This document shows, one piece after another, positions 56,835-64,000 of a DNA stretch of 64,000 nucleotides. The stretch is taken from contig JAGVWC010000011.1 in assembly GCA_018304465.1 (NCBI GenBank), positions 1-64,000 of the forward strand, read 5' to 3'. Source of the stretch: Candidatus Iainarchaeum sp. (GTDB taxonomy: Archaea > Iainarchaeota > Iainarchaeia > Iainarchaeales > JAGVWC01). Every line of letters starts with the position of its first letter. Position 1 is the first letter of the stretch. Made by a program: the position numbers and the translations under genes. The notes below the pieces were generated by a model. It made no database searches and was not told where the DNA came from. It saw nothing but the letters and a program-made list of their open reading frames with translations.

Positions 56835-58292
56835 CTAGTTCGCCTTAACCTTGCGCACGTACCCGTGATTCGCGTTGACCTCAACCAAGTCCCCGTCTTG
56901 AAAAGTTTTGGTCGCGACTTGCGTTCCGATGATGCATGGAATTCCCAGTTCGCGGCTTACGATCGCGGCGTGGCTGGTGATGCCGCCTTCGTCGGTCACG
57001 ATTGCGGAGGCTTTTTTCATCAAGGGGACGAATTCGGGTCTTGTCATTCCCGTCATCAAAACGTCGCCTTCGCGAAACTTCGAAAACGCGTTGATGTTAA
57101 GAATAATCTTCGCGGGTCCCGTTGCTTTTCCAAGCGACGCCACGGCGCCATACACGGTTTCTTGCCCCGAAAACGACCGCTCGATCCGATCGAACAATTC
57201 GGCGGCTTGGTTGGTTTCCACCAAATAATCGCCGGGTTGATCGAGCTCGATCAGCCAAACGCCTTGTTTCACCCGCATTTTCAAGGTCTCCAAAAGGTTT
57301 GGATCGCCTTCGACAAAGGCTTTGTATTCCAAAAAAGGAATCACGAAATCGCTTTCAAACATCGGGATGCCTTTTTTTTCGGCAATGCCGTGAAAAAAAC
57401 CAATGACCCCCCAATTGGCGATGTTGGTGAATTTTTTGCGAACATCGCGAAAAAACGCCAGGTCCGCGAATTGCTGAATCCGCGCACGCGTTTGTTCGTC
57501 AAAACCGTATTTTTCAATAATCTTTTTTTTCTTGTCTTTCAATTCTTTCCAAAACGCGTTTTGGTGTTTTTCGGATAGCCGGGCAAAGAAAAAATCTTCT
57601 CCAAGCACCGTTGCGGTCTGGTAATTGTTTTCGATCCACCAGAAATTTTTCTGATGCGCCGAAAGCATTTCCGAAACTGCGTCCGAAAGTTGCTTTCCGT
57701 CTTTTTCAAATTGCTGCTGGATTTTTTCAAACGATTTTTGTTCTTCCCACAAAAAAGTCGTGTCCGGCAACAGCAAGGTCTGCAGATCCGCCGCGCTCAC
57801 TTCGGACAACCGATTTCCGAAGATGTACTTTAGAATTTCTTTTTCGAACGGATCGAACAAATCAATGAAAAGCGAACACGCCCAGCGTTTGAATTCCTGA
57901 TCGAGAAATTTTCCGAATTCGTCCACGCATTTTTGCTGGGTTTTTTCGGAAAAATTCTTTCCAAGTTCAGCGACTCCAAAAGACCGTTCTTCCAGTCCTT
58001 TCCCAAACCCGTTGTGACGCTTGAGTTGTTGTTTTACCCACGAAGGGTTTTTGGTCATTTTTTCCAGCAACTGCAGTACCAGTCGCTTGCCATGGTCAAT
58101 GGGCCAATACATGAACGCGGATTGGATCGGGCTTACGTATACCGCTGTGTTAAGCAGCCAGATTCCGTCCGAAAGATCCGAATACCTAGGCAAAGACAAG
58201 GTGGCTGCCGGCAGCATGATCGTAATGGTCAACGAAGGCGCGCTTTGCTTGTAGTAGGAACGGCGGGCGATTTTCTCCAATTCAGGATTCAT
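56835..58292 (-). CDS. Phosphohistidine swivelling-domain protein G (485 aa)
   Basis: The mobile domain reads [24 protein letters not shown] with His in GGITSHAAI (about H441). The N-terminal region contains FFRDVRKKFTNIANWGVIGFF at the position of the W-x-D-x-R-K segment. I chose the ATG at 58292 (MNPELEKIARRSYYKQ), which matches the starts of paralogues D and E; a TTG five codons upstream is possible. It heads the tandem G-F-E-D run and is preceded by the MBL-fold gene on the same strand, 31 bases away. Confidence 0.83.
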   Translation of the reverse strand: MNPELEKIARRSYYKQSAPSLTITIMLPAATLSLPRYSDLSDGIWLLNTAVYVSPIQSAFMYWPIDHGKRLVLQLLEKMTKNPSWVKQQLKRHNGFGKGLEERSFGVAELGKNFSEKTQQKCVDEFGKFLDQEFKRWACSLFIDLFDPFEKEILKYIFGNRLSEVSAADLQTLLLPDTTFLWEEQKSFEKIQQQFEKDGKQLSDAVSEMLSAHQKNFWWIENNYQTATVLGEDFFFARLSEKHQNAFWKELKDKKKKIIEKYGFDEQTRARIQQFADLAFFRDVRKKFTNIANWGVIGFFHGIAEKKGIPMFESDFVIPFLEYKAFVEGDPNLLETLKMRVKQGVWLIELDQPGDYLVETNQAAELFDRIERSFSGQETVYGAVASLGKATGPAKIILNINAFSKFREGDVLMTGMTRPEFVPLMKKASAIVTDEGGITSHAAIVSRELGIPCIIGTQVATKTFQDGDLVEVNANHGYVRKVKAN

Positions 58293-58323
58293 TTGGTTCA
58301 CTATCAAGCAATCCGTTTTGAAT

Positions 58324-58983
58324 TTATATTTCTATTTCCTGCCCCGGTTTTAAGGGTTTGCATGCGATTCCCAATTTTTCAAGCCGGGATTTGAAATCGT
58401 TTTCGTCCGCATTAATCATCGGAAACGTATTGAAATGAATCGGAATCACGAGTTTTGGAGAAAGCGCTTGGGCCGCATGAACGGCTTCTTCGATTCCCAT
58501 GGTGAAACGATCGCCGATCGGCAAAAAAGCGACATCGATCGAAAAACGCTCGCCGAGATTTTTCATTCCGGAAAAAAACGAGGTGTCGCCGGCGTGATAC
58601 ACGGTTTTCCCGTTTTTTCGCAGGATGAAACCCGACGGATTGCTCGACGCCGAGTGAAAGGCCTTGGTCATGAAAATCGACCAGTCTTTGACCGAAATCT
58701 GGCCGCCCACGTTCATCATCTCGACTTTGGTTCCTTTGGCGGCGTATTGTACCGCCAGCTCAAAACCCGTAACAACCGTTGCGTCGTTTTCTTTCGCGAG
58801 CGCTTCCGCGCCCAAATGATGATCGAGGTGATCATGGCTGATGCAAATCAGGTTTGTTTTGCGGTCCGCAGCAGTGAAGACATGCGAATTCTTAAGTCCC
58901 ATTCCCGGCATTTCGTCGGTCCACGGATCCACGATCAAATCGTCTATTTTGACACTGGCGTGGCCCAGATATTTGAGTAACAC
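58324..58983 (-). CDS. MBL-fold metal-dependent hydrolase, UPF0173-like (219 aa)
   Basis: The metallo-beta-lactamase motif is HDHLDHH (about residues 52-58), with later ligands in VYHAGDTSFF (about 129) and IPIHFNTFP near 185. UPF0173 proteins are cytosolic hydrolases with unknown physiological substrates. The family begins with a strand like LLKYLGHAS, so I chose the GTG at 58983; a frame starting at 59103 would add 40 residues unlike any family member. It lies upstream of the phosphohistidine genes on the same strand. Confidence 0.8.
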   Translation of the reverse strand: MLLKYLGHASVKIDDLIVDPWTDEMPGMGLKNSHVFTAADRKTNLICISHDHLDHHLGAEALAKENDATVVTGFELAVQYAAKGTKVEMMNVGGQISVKDWSIFMTKAFHSASSNPSGFILRKNGKTVYHAGDTSFFSGMKNLGERFSIDVAFLPIGDRFTMGIEEAVHAAQALSPKLVIPIHFNTFPMINADENDFKSRLEKLGIACKPLKPGQEIEI

Positions 58984-59099
58984 TGAAATTCCCCCATTCA
59001 CCCGACTGCGGGCTATACAGATATCCGCGCCCAAGGAATAAAAGACTGGTCCGCTATATGACGGAATTGGATGCGGGTGACGCGTCCCTCTGAACCTCC

Positions 59100-61967
59100 T
59101 CACTTATTATGTATATAATCCATCGTCGCCCGATATTTTGGCGCGTCCGAAATCGGCTGATCCTGATATTCCAACAGGCCCCAAGAACCATATTTGGTTG
59201 GGAAATAAACGTTCTCAAACATCACCATCAAGCCACCGCCATTCGCAAACCACACACTAAAATATTCCTGGTATTGCGTATACATTCTCGCGTCCTCGTT
59301 GGCGGCAATCAGTTTGTCAGTCAGAGTCTGGTTGTTGAGGTAAGTAAAATTGGCCGGGACCAAACTCTGGCCGCCTTGATCAGCAATTAAAGCCAGATTA
59401 TATCTGTCAGCGACCTGCTTATTGGCGATGATCCACGACGTAACCTCCCCAGTAATTGAAGCTTCGGCGCGGTCTAATATTTCAGGGACCGTAATGGTCG
59501 AAATTTCGTTGTTTTTGCCAATTTGATCAGCCACGGCTGCGCCAAAATAAGGCGCGATCGATAAAGCGTCGGCCGAAATATTGTATGGATTAATCGTCGG
59601 ATTATAAAATGATTTAAGAATAAATGTGGCCACGTAACTATTTCCGGCTTGGCTCGCCAACACCTTGACGAGCCGAGAGTCACCGCCAAATTCGTCCTCG
59701 AATATTTTAAATATCTCGGCTGACCGCTTCGCTTGGTAAACCAGTCCCGACGCCCAGATATCGCCAGCATCACTAACACCGTCGGTGCAATTATTATCCA
59801 GATGTAAGGAACAGCCCATTCGATCAACGTAAGCAGTCTGGTAGAAAACCGTATTCCATAATTCCGTCGAATATTCGATGTATATTTTTCGATCGGGGTT
59901 TAGCTGTTCATGAATCATGTTGGCTAAATTTTTCACATAATTGTCATCGGCCATCGCGGGAATGTTTACCCACATGTCGGCATTAAGCAAGTTGGAAATA
60001 CTAATCAGGTCTTCCATCGCCGCTCCGGTCGACATTTTTATGGTAAAGTCTCCATTCGAGGCTTCGTTAAACGAAGTCTCACTATACAACGGAGGACGAA
60101 CCAAATTATTATAGTCAAAATTAAACGTATAATCGTCAATCACTTGAACCATCAGATTCGAAAGGTTAAAAGACTTAGCAATCGTCTCCCCCGAAGCGTC
60201 CTTCAAAGTCGTGGAAGCATCAGATCCAGAAATCGTAACGAGTTGTCCCGTAATCAGATGGTGCGGCGAAAGCGTTTTCACCTGCGCGGTATAATTCGAG
60301 GCAAAAAAAGATTTATCTAGAACCTTTTTTATCGAACTGATTGGACCGGTTCGAATAATCAGTTTATTTTGCGTATAATACCCTGGTTTTGTCCGGTCTT
60401 CCCAACGAGCCATGTTGGTATTAACGGTCAACATCGCGTCCACATATCGAATAACCGAAAATCCGTTCAATCGTTGCAAGAAAGTCGGATAGAACACATT
60501 TTGACTGTAATTATTTTCAAATCCTGGCAGAATCATCCGAATATTTCGCACATGATTTGCAGGATTTGACCGAGTAATCTGTAGGTGGATTCCTCCGTTC
60601 GTCGGAGTAACGTTGAGAAGAATTTTCCCCGGCGTTGATGAAATTACTTCGGTATCGCCAATAAACTTCAAGTCCCCGTCTCCATCATAAAAAACCGTAT
60701 AGGTGCCGGCAGGATATTTTCCTTTGATTGAATCAAAAAGCAAAGTCTCGACAACCGTCGGATACGCCTCACCTGGAACTTGATACGGCAGTTCCAAAGG
60801 ATACCCCGCCTCATCCGAAGGCAGTTCCGCTTCCAGACCGGTATCCCAAATGGTCCAATCGATCAGGCGGGTTTGGGTATTCCATTTTCGGGTAATCCAT
60901 GGTCTAGTCAACTTGAAAACGTTCGTATAGGGTATTTGTCCATCATAATCATTAAACCACGCCAGATTATTTCCGATTAATTTGTTGTTACCTATACAAC
61001 CTAAACTGTTCAAGTCTTGACAATTTGCTTGGCAGGTTAATGTTCCTCCTGTATACCCTTTGGTTTGGCAGGTTTGCCCGTTCAAATCGGTTTTGTCACA
61101 AACTTCGGACCCTTCGCGCAAACCATTCCCGCAAGTTTGAGTCAAAGTGGATCCACAAGCAGAAAAGTTGAAATCCGTACAATTAGAAAGGCAAAAAAGA
61201 ACTCCAGATGAAAACCCCTTGGAAATACACGTTTGATTATTCAAGTCCGATCCGTCGCAGGTTTCGGTTCCTTCTCGTAGATTGTTGCCGCAGGTTTGAA
61301 CCAAAGTTACTGGACAAACACCACAATCGGTTGGACAACTGGAACAAGTTTCGGTCGCGTTACAGGAACCGTCGCCGCAAACCTGAGTCGAAGAGTCGGG
61401 GGGTAATGGGTCTTGGCCGTCATCCGATCCATCGCCGCTTTCGAACGTACAATCGTTTGGGCAGTTAAACGGCGTTTCCCGCAAATCGCAATTTCCGTTG
61501 TTATTGCATACCCCCGCACAATCGCTTGGACACGATGAAACGGTTTCGCCGATGAGAACATTGCAAAAACCATCTGTCACACATCGGCCGGTTGAAGCCG
61601 GACAATCCTTTTTACACGAAACCGAATTCTCGCCGATGTCGGGTTCACAAGAACCGTTTTCATTGCACGCAAAACAATCCACCAAACACGTATTCGCGGA
61701 TTCGCCGGGTTCACACACTTTGTTTCCGCAACGCGGAATAGAAAAATTTGTTCCCGGATTCGACGTAACGACATTCGAAATTCGGTCCGCAATCTTATTG
61801 ATATCTCCCGCATTATCCATTGCCGACCCGACGCGATCCGGTCCGACCAACGGCGAAACAAAAACCAAGAAAAAAATACTCGAACCAAGCCCTACAAAAA
61901 CAATGAATGTAAGTATTTGGTTCAAAGACAATTTTGTAAGTGCCGGAAAAAGACTTCCAAACCCCAT
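59100..61967 (-). CDS. Giant Cys-repeat surface protein with a glycoside-hydrolase-like C-terminal region (955 aa)
   Basis: An N-terminal membrane segment (about 16-38) precedes a Cys-rich stalk (about 80-330). This has units like CGNKVCEPGESANTCLVDC and two CGNxLREGxExCD repeats (DUF4215/Myxococcus-type) with conserved NGQTC/NNQTC. The remaining ~600 residues contain IYIEYSTELWNTVF near 730, which resembles the acid/base segment of some GH-A enzymes and of large archaeal and bacterial surface proteins that bind polysaccharide. It is probably exported and anchored. Base composition is more AT-rich than its neighbours, suggesting transfer. Confidence 0.72.
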   Translation of the reverse strand: MGFGSLFPALTKLSLNQILTFIVFVGLGSSIFFLVFVSPLVGPDRVGSAMDNAGDINKIADRISNVVTSNPGTNFSIPRCGNKVCEPGESANTCLVDCFACNENGSCEPDIGENSVSCKKDCPASTGRCVTDGFCNVLIGETVSSCPSDCAGVCNNNGNCDLRETPFNCPNDCTFESGDGSDDGQDPLPPDSSTQVCGDGSCNATETCSSCPTDCGVCPVTLVQTCGNNLREGTETCDGSDLNNQTCISKGFSSGVLFCLSNCTDFNFSACGSTLTQTCGNGLREGSEVCDKTDLNGQTCQTKGYTGGTLTCQANCQDLNSLGCIGNNKLIGNNLAWFNDYDGQIPYTNVFKLTRPWITRKWNTQTRLIDWTIWDTGLEAELPSDEAGYPLELPYQVPGEAYPTVVETLLFDSIKGKYPAGTYTVFYDGDGDLKFIGDTEVISSTPGKILLNVTPTNGGIHLQITRSNPANHVRNIRMILPGFENNYSQNVFYPTFLQRLNGFSVIRYVDAMLTVNTNMARWEDRTKPGYYTQNKLIIRTGPISSIKKVLDKSFFASNYTAQVKTLSPHHLITGQLVTISGSDASTTLKDASGETIAKSFNLSNLMVQVIDDYTFNFDYNNLVRPPLYSETSFNEASNGDFTIKMSTGAAMEDLISISNLLNADMWVNIPAMADDNYVKNLANMIHEQLNPDRKIYIEYSTELWNTVFYQTAYVDRMGCSLHLDNNCTDGVSDAGDIWASGLVYQAKRSAEIFKIFEDEFGGDSRLVKVLASQAGNSYVATFILKSFYNPTINPYNISADALSIAPYFGAAVADQIGKNNEISTITVPEILDRAEASITGEVTSWIIANKQVADRYNLALIADQGGQSLVPANFTYLNNQTLTDKLIAANEDARMYTQYQEYFSVWFANGGGLMVMFENVYFPTKYGSWGLLEYQDQPISDAPKYRATMDYIHNK

Positions 61968-62053
61968 GTAGTTAAAAAATAGTATCTGAGTATTTAAGTG
62001 TTTCTTAAAGATTTACACTTAAATCCAAAAAAAGAATGCTTCAAAAGAAACGG

Positions 62054-62734
62054 TCAGGTTTCTTGCGCGATTTGGTGCATCAGTTGGTTTTCGGTTCTGC
62101 GCAAATGGTCTTTCAAAGTCGTGTACGGAACCCCGATTTTTTTGGCCAAGGATTCAAGCGAAATTTTGCGCGGATACTCGTAATACCCTTCGTCAAGCGC
62201 CCGGTGCCACCAATCCAAATCCTGCGCGTCCACCTGTGGAACGCTTGAAAAAGAAACAAACCCCGTCTTGCGATTCTTGATCGAAACCAGTTCCGCGGTC
62301 GCGTAAATTTTTTGTTTCTGGATTTTTTCAAGCAATCGGGTTAAATTTTCTTTCTTGTTGCTTCCGACTTTCCACCACTGAAACCCTTTTTCCTCAAGCA
62401 CGGGGCCAAGAAAAAAAACCGTCTTGTCCGCCACCAGCGTGTGAAAACTCCGGATCGCTTTTTGCGCGAAAAAAACCACGTCTCCTTCCCGATGAATCAC
62501 GTCCGAATCGGGGTGATTCAGCAATTCCGAAATCGCTTTTTCCTTGTCCACGCCCCAAAACTTCGCCAACCGCATCAATTTGGGCTGGCCGTTTTCCTCA
62601 AACGTGTTTAAGTACTGCGAAAACATATGCACGTCATATTTTTCGGACAACGGCAGCAATGGAGAACCCTTGTGCCACACTTTAAACTCCGCGATCCACA
62701 CTTCAAAACACCATCCTTGAAACGACGATTTCAT
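62054..62734 (-). CDS. HTH_10 (bacterio-opsin activator-like) transcriptional regulator (226 aa)
   Basis: The C-terminal ~55 residues match the archaeal HTH_10 domain (ALDEGYYEYPRKISLESLAKKIG then VPYTTLKDHLRRTENQLM). The N-terminal half has an alpha/beta sensor-like region (CFEVWIAEF, FHTLVADKTVFFLGP). The start overlaps the upstream gene by 32 bases, so the pair is co-transcribed. Confidence 0.82.
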   Translation of the reverse strand: MKSSFQGWCFEVWIAEFKVWHKGSPLLPLSEKYDVHMFSQYLNTFEENGQPKLMRLAKFWGVDKEKAISELLNHPDSDVIHREGDVVFFAQKAIRSFHTLVADKTVFFLGPVLEEKGFQWWKVGSNKKENLTRLLEKIQKQKIYATAELVSIKNRKTGFVSFSSVPQVDAQDLDWWHRALDEGYYEYPRKISLESLAKKIGVPYTTLKDHLRRTENQLMHQIAQET

Positions 62735-63311
62735 TTATCCATTCCATCAACCCTCTTCGAGTCAAAAAAAATTCTTTTACAAACGCCCGTGTCCGGCGGC
62801 GACCAATTTTTTCAACCAGCCTGGTCGCTGCGTTCTCAAATGCATGCACTTTATTTTCCCACGCCAATGAACCTGACAAAATATATTCCATCCGATCAAA
62901 TGATTTTCTCGCCAGTTTTTTTTCCTCAAAAGAAAGCCCCGTTCGATCCGCGGAATACGAAAACGCCATGCGATCCGCCACGTTTTGCAGCCGGGAAATC
63001 ATTTTCGCCGAAGGCGGTAGCCTCCATCGCATCTGACCCGAACGAACCCCGTCAAGAAAAACCTCCAAACTCGCGCCCTTCAACCGAACTTTGGGATCCG
63101 GCGAACGTTTCAATGCCGCGATTTCTGCTTCGAATTCCCGCGCTTGTTCGGTTGTTTCATCGCGATAGAGCAATTCCCGAATACGTTCATTCAGACTTAT
63201 CATCGCTTTTTTGGAAGGGCCTTTCATTCCCCGCCATCTGCGTTTGACATTCGAACGCATCGTTCGAACCTTCGAACGCACCCGACCCGCCAACGGTTTC
63301 AACGGTTTCAT
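62703..63311 (-). CDS. Basic helical protein of unknown function (202 aa)
   Basis: I do not recognise the family. The protein is Arg/Lys-rich and mostly helical. I chose the ATG at 63311; the longer frame to 63545 overlaps the oppositely oriented thioredoxin-domain gene and its first 78 residues look non-coding. It is co-transcribed with the HTH_10 regulator downstream. Confidence 0.5.
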   Translation of the reverse strand: MKPLKPLAGRVRSKVRTMRSNVKRRWRGMKGPSKKAMISLNERIRELLYRDETTEQAREFEAEIAALKRSPDPKVRLKGASLEVFLDGVRSGQMRWRLPPSAKMISRLQNVADRMAFSYSADRTGLSFEEKKLARKSFDRMEYILSGSLAWENKVHAFENAATRLVEKIGRRRTRAFVKEFFLTRRGLMEWINEIVVSRMVF

Positions 63312-63389
63312 CAATACGTCATCCGACAAAGATGCATTTATTTGTTTTGGGAACAAAACCCATTTATTACCGCTGTTCCAGGTTCCTAT

Positions 63390-64000
63390 ATGCAAACCAT
63401 TCAATGGCAACCGTTCTTTGAAGAAGCGTTTAAAAAAGCCAAAACCGAAAACAAACCGATTCTCTTGTCGATCAGCGCCAGCTGGTGTCATTGGTGCCAT
63501 CGCATGGACCACGATTCGTTCGAAAAAACCGCGGTGGTCGAACAAGTCAACCGCGATTTCATTCCGATCCGGGTTGACAGCAACGAGCGCCCGGACATCA
63601 ACGCGCGCTACAACGCCGGCGGATGGCCCACGGTCGTTATCATGGATCCAAACGGGATTCCGTTTCGCGAAACCCTGTACCTAAACGAATCCGATTTCAA
63701 AAAATTCTTATCCGACGGCCACGCGGATTATGCAAATCCTGATCCGAATTCTTCCGCGATTCCGATCGAAACAAAACAAGCACCTCCTTTTTCACAACTT
63801 GAATCAACACCCGACGAACACCGAACGGTTGAAATCGAAGTGATCCAAAAAATAAAATCCTTGTTCGATCCCCAATACGGCGGATTCGGAATCCAACCCA
63901 AATTCCCGCAACCGGAAATCCTGCGTTTTTTACTTTTTAAAACCGAAAAAAACAAGGATCCTGACCTGGAAAAAATATTGTTGACGACATTGGACGCGCT
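63390..64000 (+). CDS. YyaL/DUF255 thioredoxin-domain protein, cut by the window end
   Basis: The N-terminal DUF255 thioredoxin domain starts at the ATG 63390 (MQTIQWQPFFEEAFKKAK) and contains ASWCHWCHRMDHDSF (about residues 30-44), the CHWCH signature, then GGWPTVVIMDPNG at about 75. The expected alpha/alpha-barrel domain that follows is only partly present (FDPQYGGFGIQPKFPQP at about 155). The frame runs open past 64000. The role in bacteria and archaea is unknown. Confidence 0.87.
   Translation, partial: MQTIQWQPFFEEAFKKAKTENKPILLSISASWCHWCHRMDHDSFEKTAVVEQVNRDFIPIRVDSNERPDINARYNAGGWPTVVIMDPNGIPFRETLYLNESDFKKFLSDGHADYANPDPNSSAIPIETKQAPPFSQLESTPDEHRTVEIEVIQKIKSLFDPQYGGFGIQPKFPQPEILRFLLFKTEKNKDPDLEKILLTTLDA

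Noticed and set aside
45679..58292. Reading the His-domain genes as broken copies of PEP synthase
   Set aside because: Seven full-length frames with intact His motifs and diverse N-termini, and an ATP-grasp gene ending exactly at the domain edge, do not look like decay.
58984..59103. Forty-residue N-terminal extension of the MBL-fold hydrolase
   Set aside because: The family starts at the LLKYLGHAS strand, and the extension is unlike any homologue; GTG at 58983 fits better.
63312..63545. Extended start of the basic protein at 62703-63311
   Set aside because: It overlaps the YyaL-type gene on the other strand, which has clear motifs there.
1..64000. CRISPR array or Cas genes
   Set aside because: No regularly spaced short repeats and no Cas-like proteins were seen; the only exact tandem repeat is the two-copy 77-bp unit.

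Overview
The window reads as one chromosomal segment of an archaeon, probably an uncultivated DPANN-type lineage (a Diapherotrites-like origin is a guess from gene content). The archaeal signs are a tRNA-Arg(UCU) interrupted by a 54-nt intron after position 37, an archaeal RNase P RNA, several TrmB-family regulators, an HTH_10 (bacterio-opsin activator-like) regulator, an Ogg2-type DNA glycosylase, TTTAAA/TATA-type promoters and dense ATGA-coupled genes. Bacterial-looking genes sit among them: two ECF-sigma-like proteins, a RelA/SpoT homologue and a full branched-chain amino-acid type ABC system.

Layout. 1-2.1 kb is the end of an integrated element: a tyrosine recombinase next to the 3' end of the tRNA-Arg gene, small genes and a perfect 77-bp tandem duplication. 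2.3-9.9 kb holds small zinc/DUF genes, two sigma-like proteins flanking a nitroreductase, a NUDIX hydrolase, argS, a RelA/SpoT homologue with a degraded synthetase domain, and hisI-hisG. 9.9-11.4 kb is a mosaic in which a RelE-type toxin-antitoxin pair and a broken lipoprotein gene lie between hisG and a duplicated, internally deleted hisG 3' end. 11.4-16.8 kb holds a hypothetical protein, rnpB, a Cys-repeat surface protein, an HTH regulator coupled to a DUF1858-IscA fusion, and an M18 aminopeptidase. 16.9-20.2 kb is a four-subunit 2-oxoacid:ferredoxin oxidoreductase with a ferredoxin. 20.2-30.7 kb holds a putative HExxH protease, an IscU-like protein that has lost its ligand cysteines, a glycan cluster (two glycosyltransferases, a PIG-L deacetylase, a GH130 phosphorylase, an alpha/alpha-barrel glycosidase), two base-excision-repair glycosylases and a peroxiredoxin. 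A B12/radical-SAM protein follows.

32.3-45.3 kb encodes one set of Liv-type permeases and ATPases (LivF, LivG, LivM, LivH) with five paralogous binding proteins. Four of these are each divergently paired with their own TrmB-type regulator, giving a repeated module. An M55 D-aminopeptidase follows the last regulator, so the system probably imports amino acids or peptides. With the M18 peptidase and the 2-oxoacid oxidoreductase this suggests amino-acid fermentation.

45.7-58.3 kb is the most unusual region: seven paralogous proteins, each a large variable N-terminal region followed by a PEP-utiliser swivelling phosphohistidine domain, with a single stand-alone PEP-synthase/RPH-type ATP-grasp domain and a histidine-phosphatase-like protein in the middle. 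No PEP/pyruvate TIM barrel is present. The arrangement looks like a split, combinatorial version of rifampin-phosphotransferase-type enzymes in which one ATP-grasp module could charge several substrate-specific His-domain partners. The right end holds an MBL-fold hydrolase, a giant Cys-repeat surface protein, an HTH_10 regulator, a basic hypothetical protein and the start of a YyaL-type thioredoxin-domain protein cut by the window edge.
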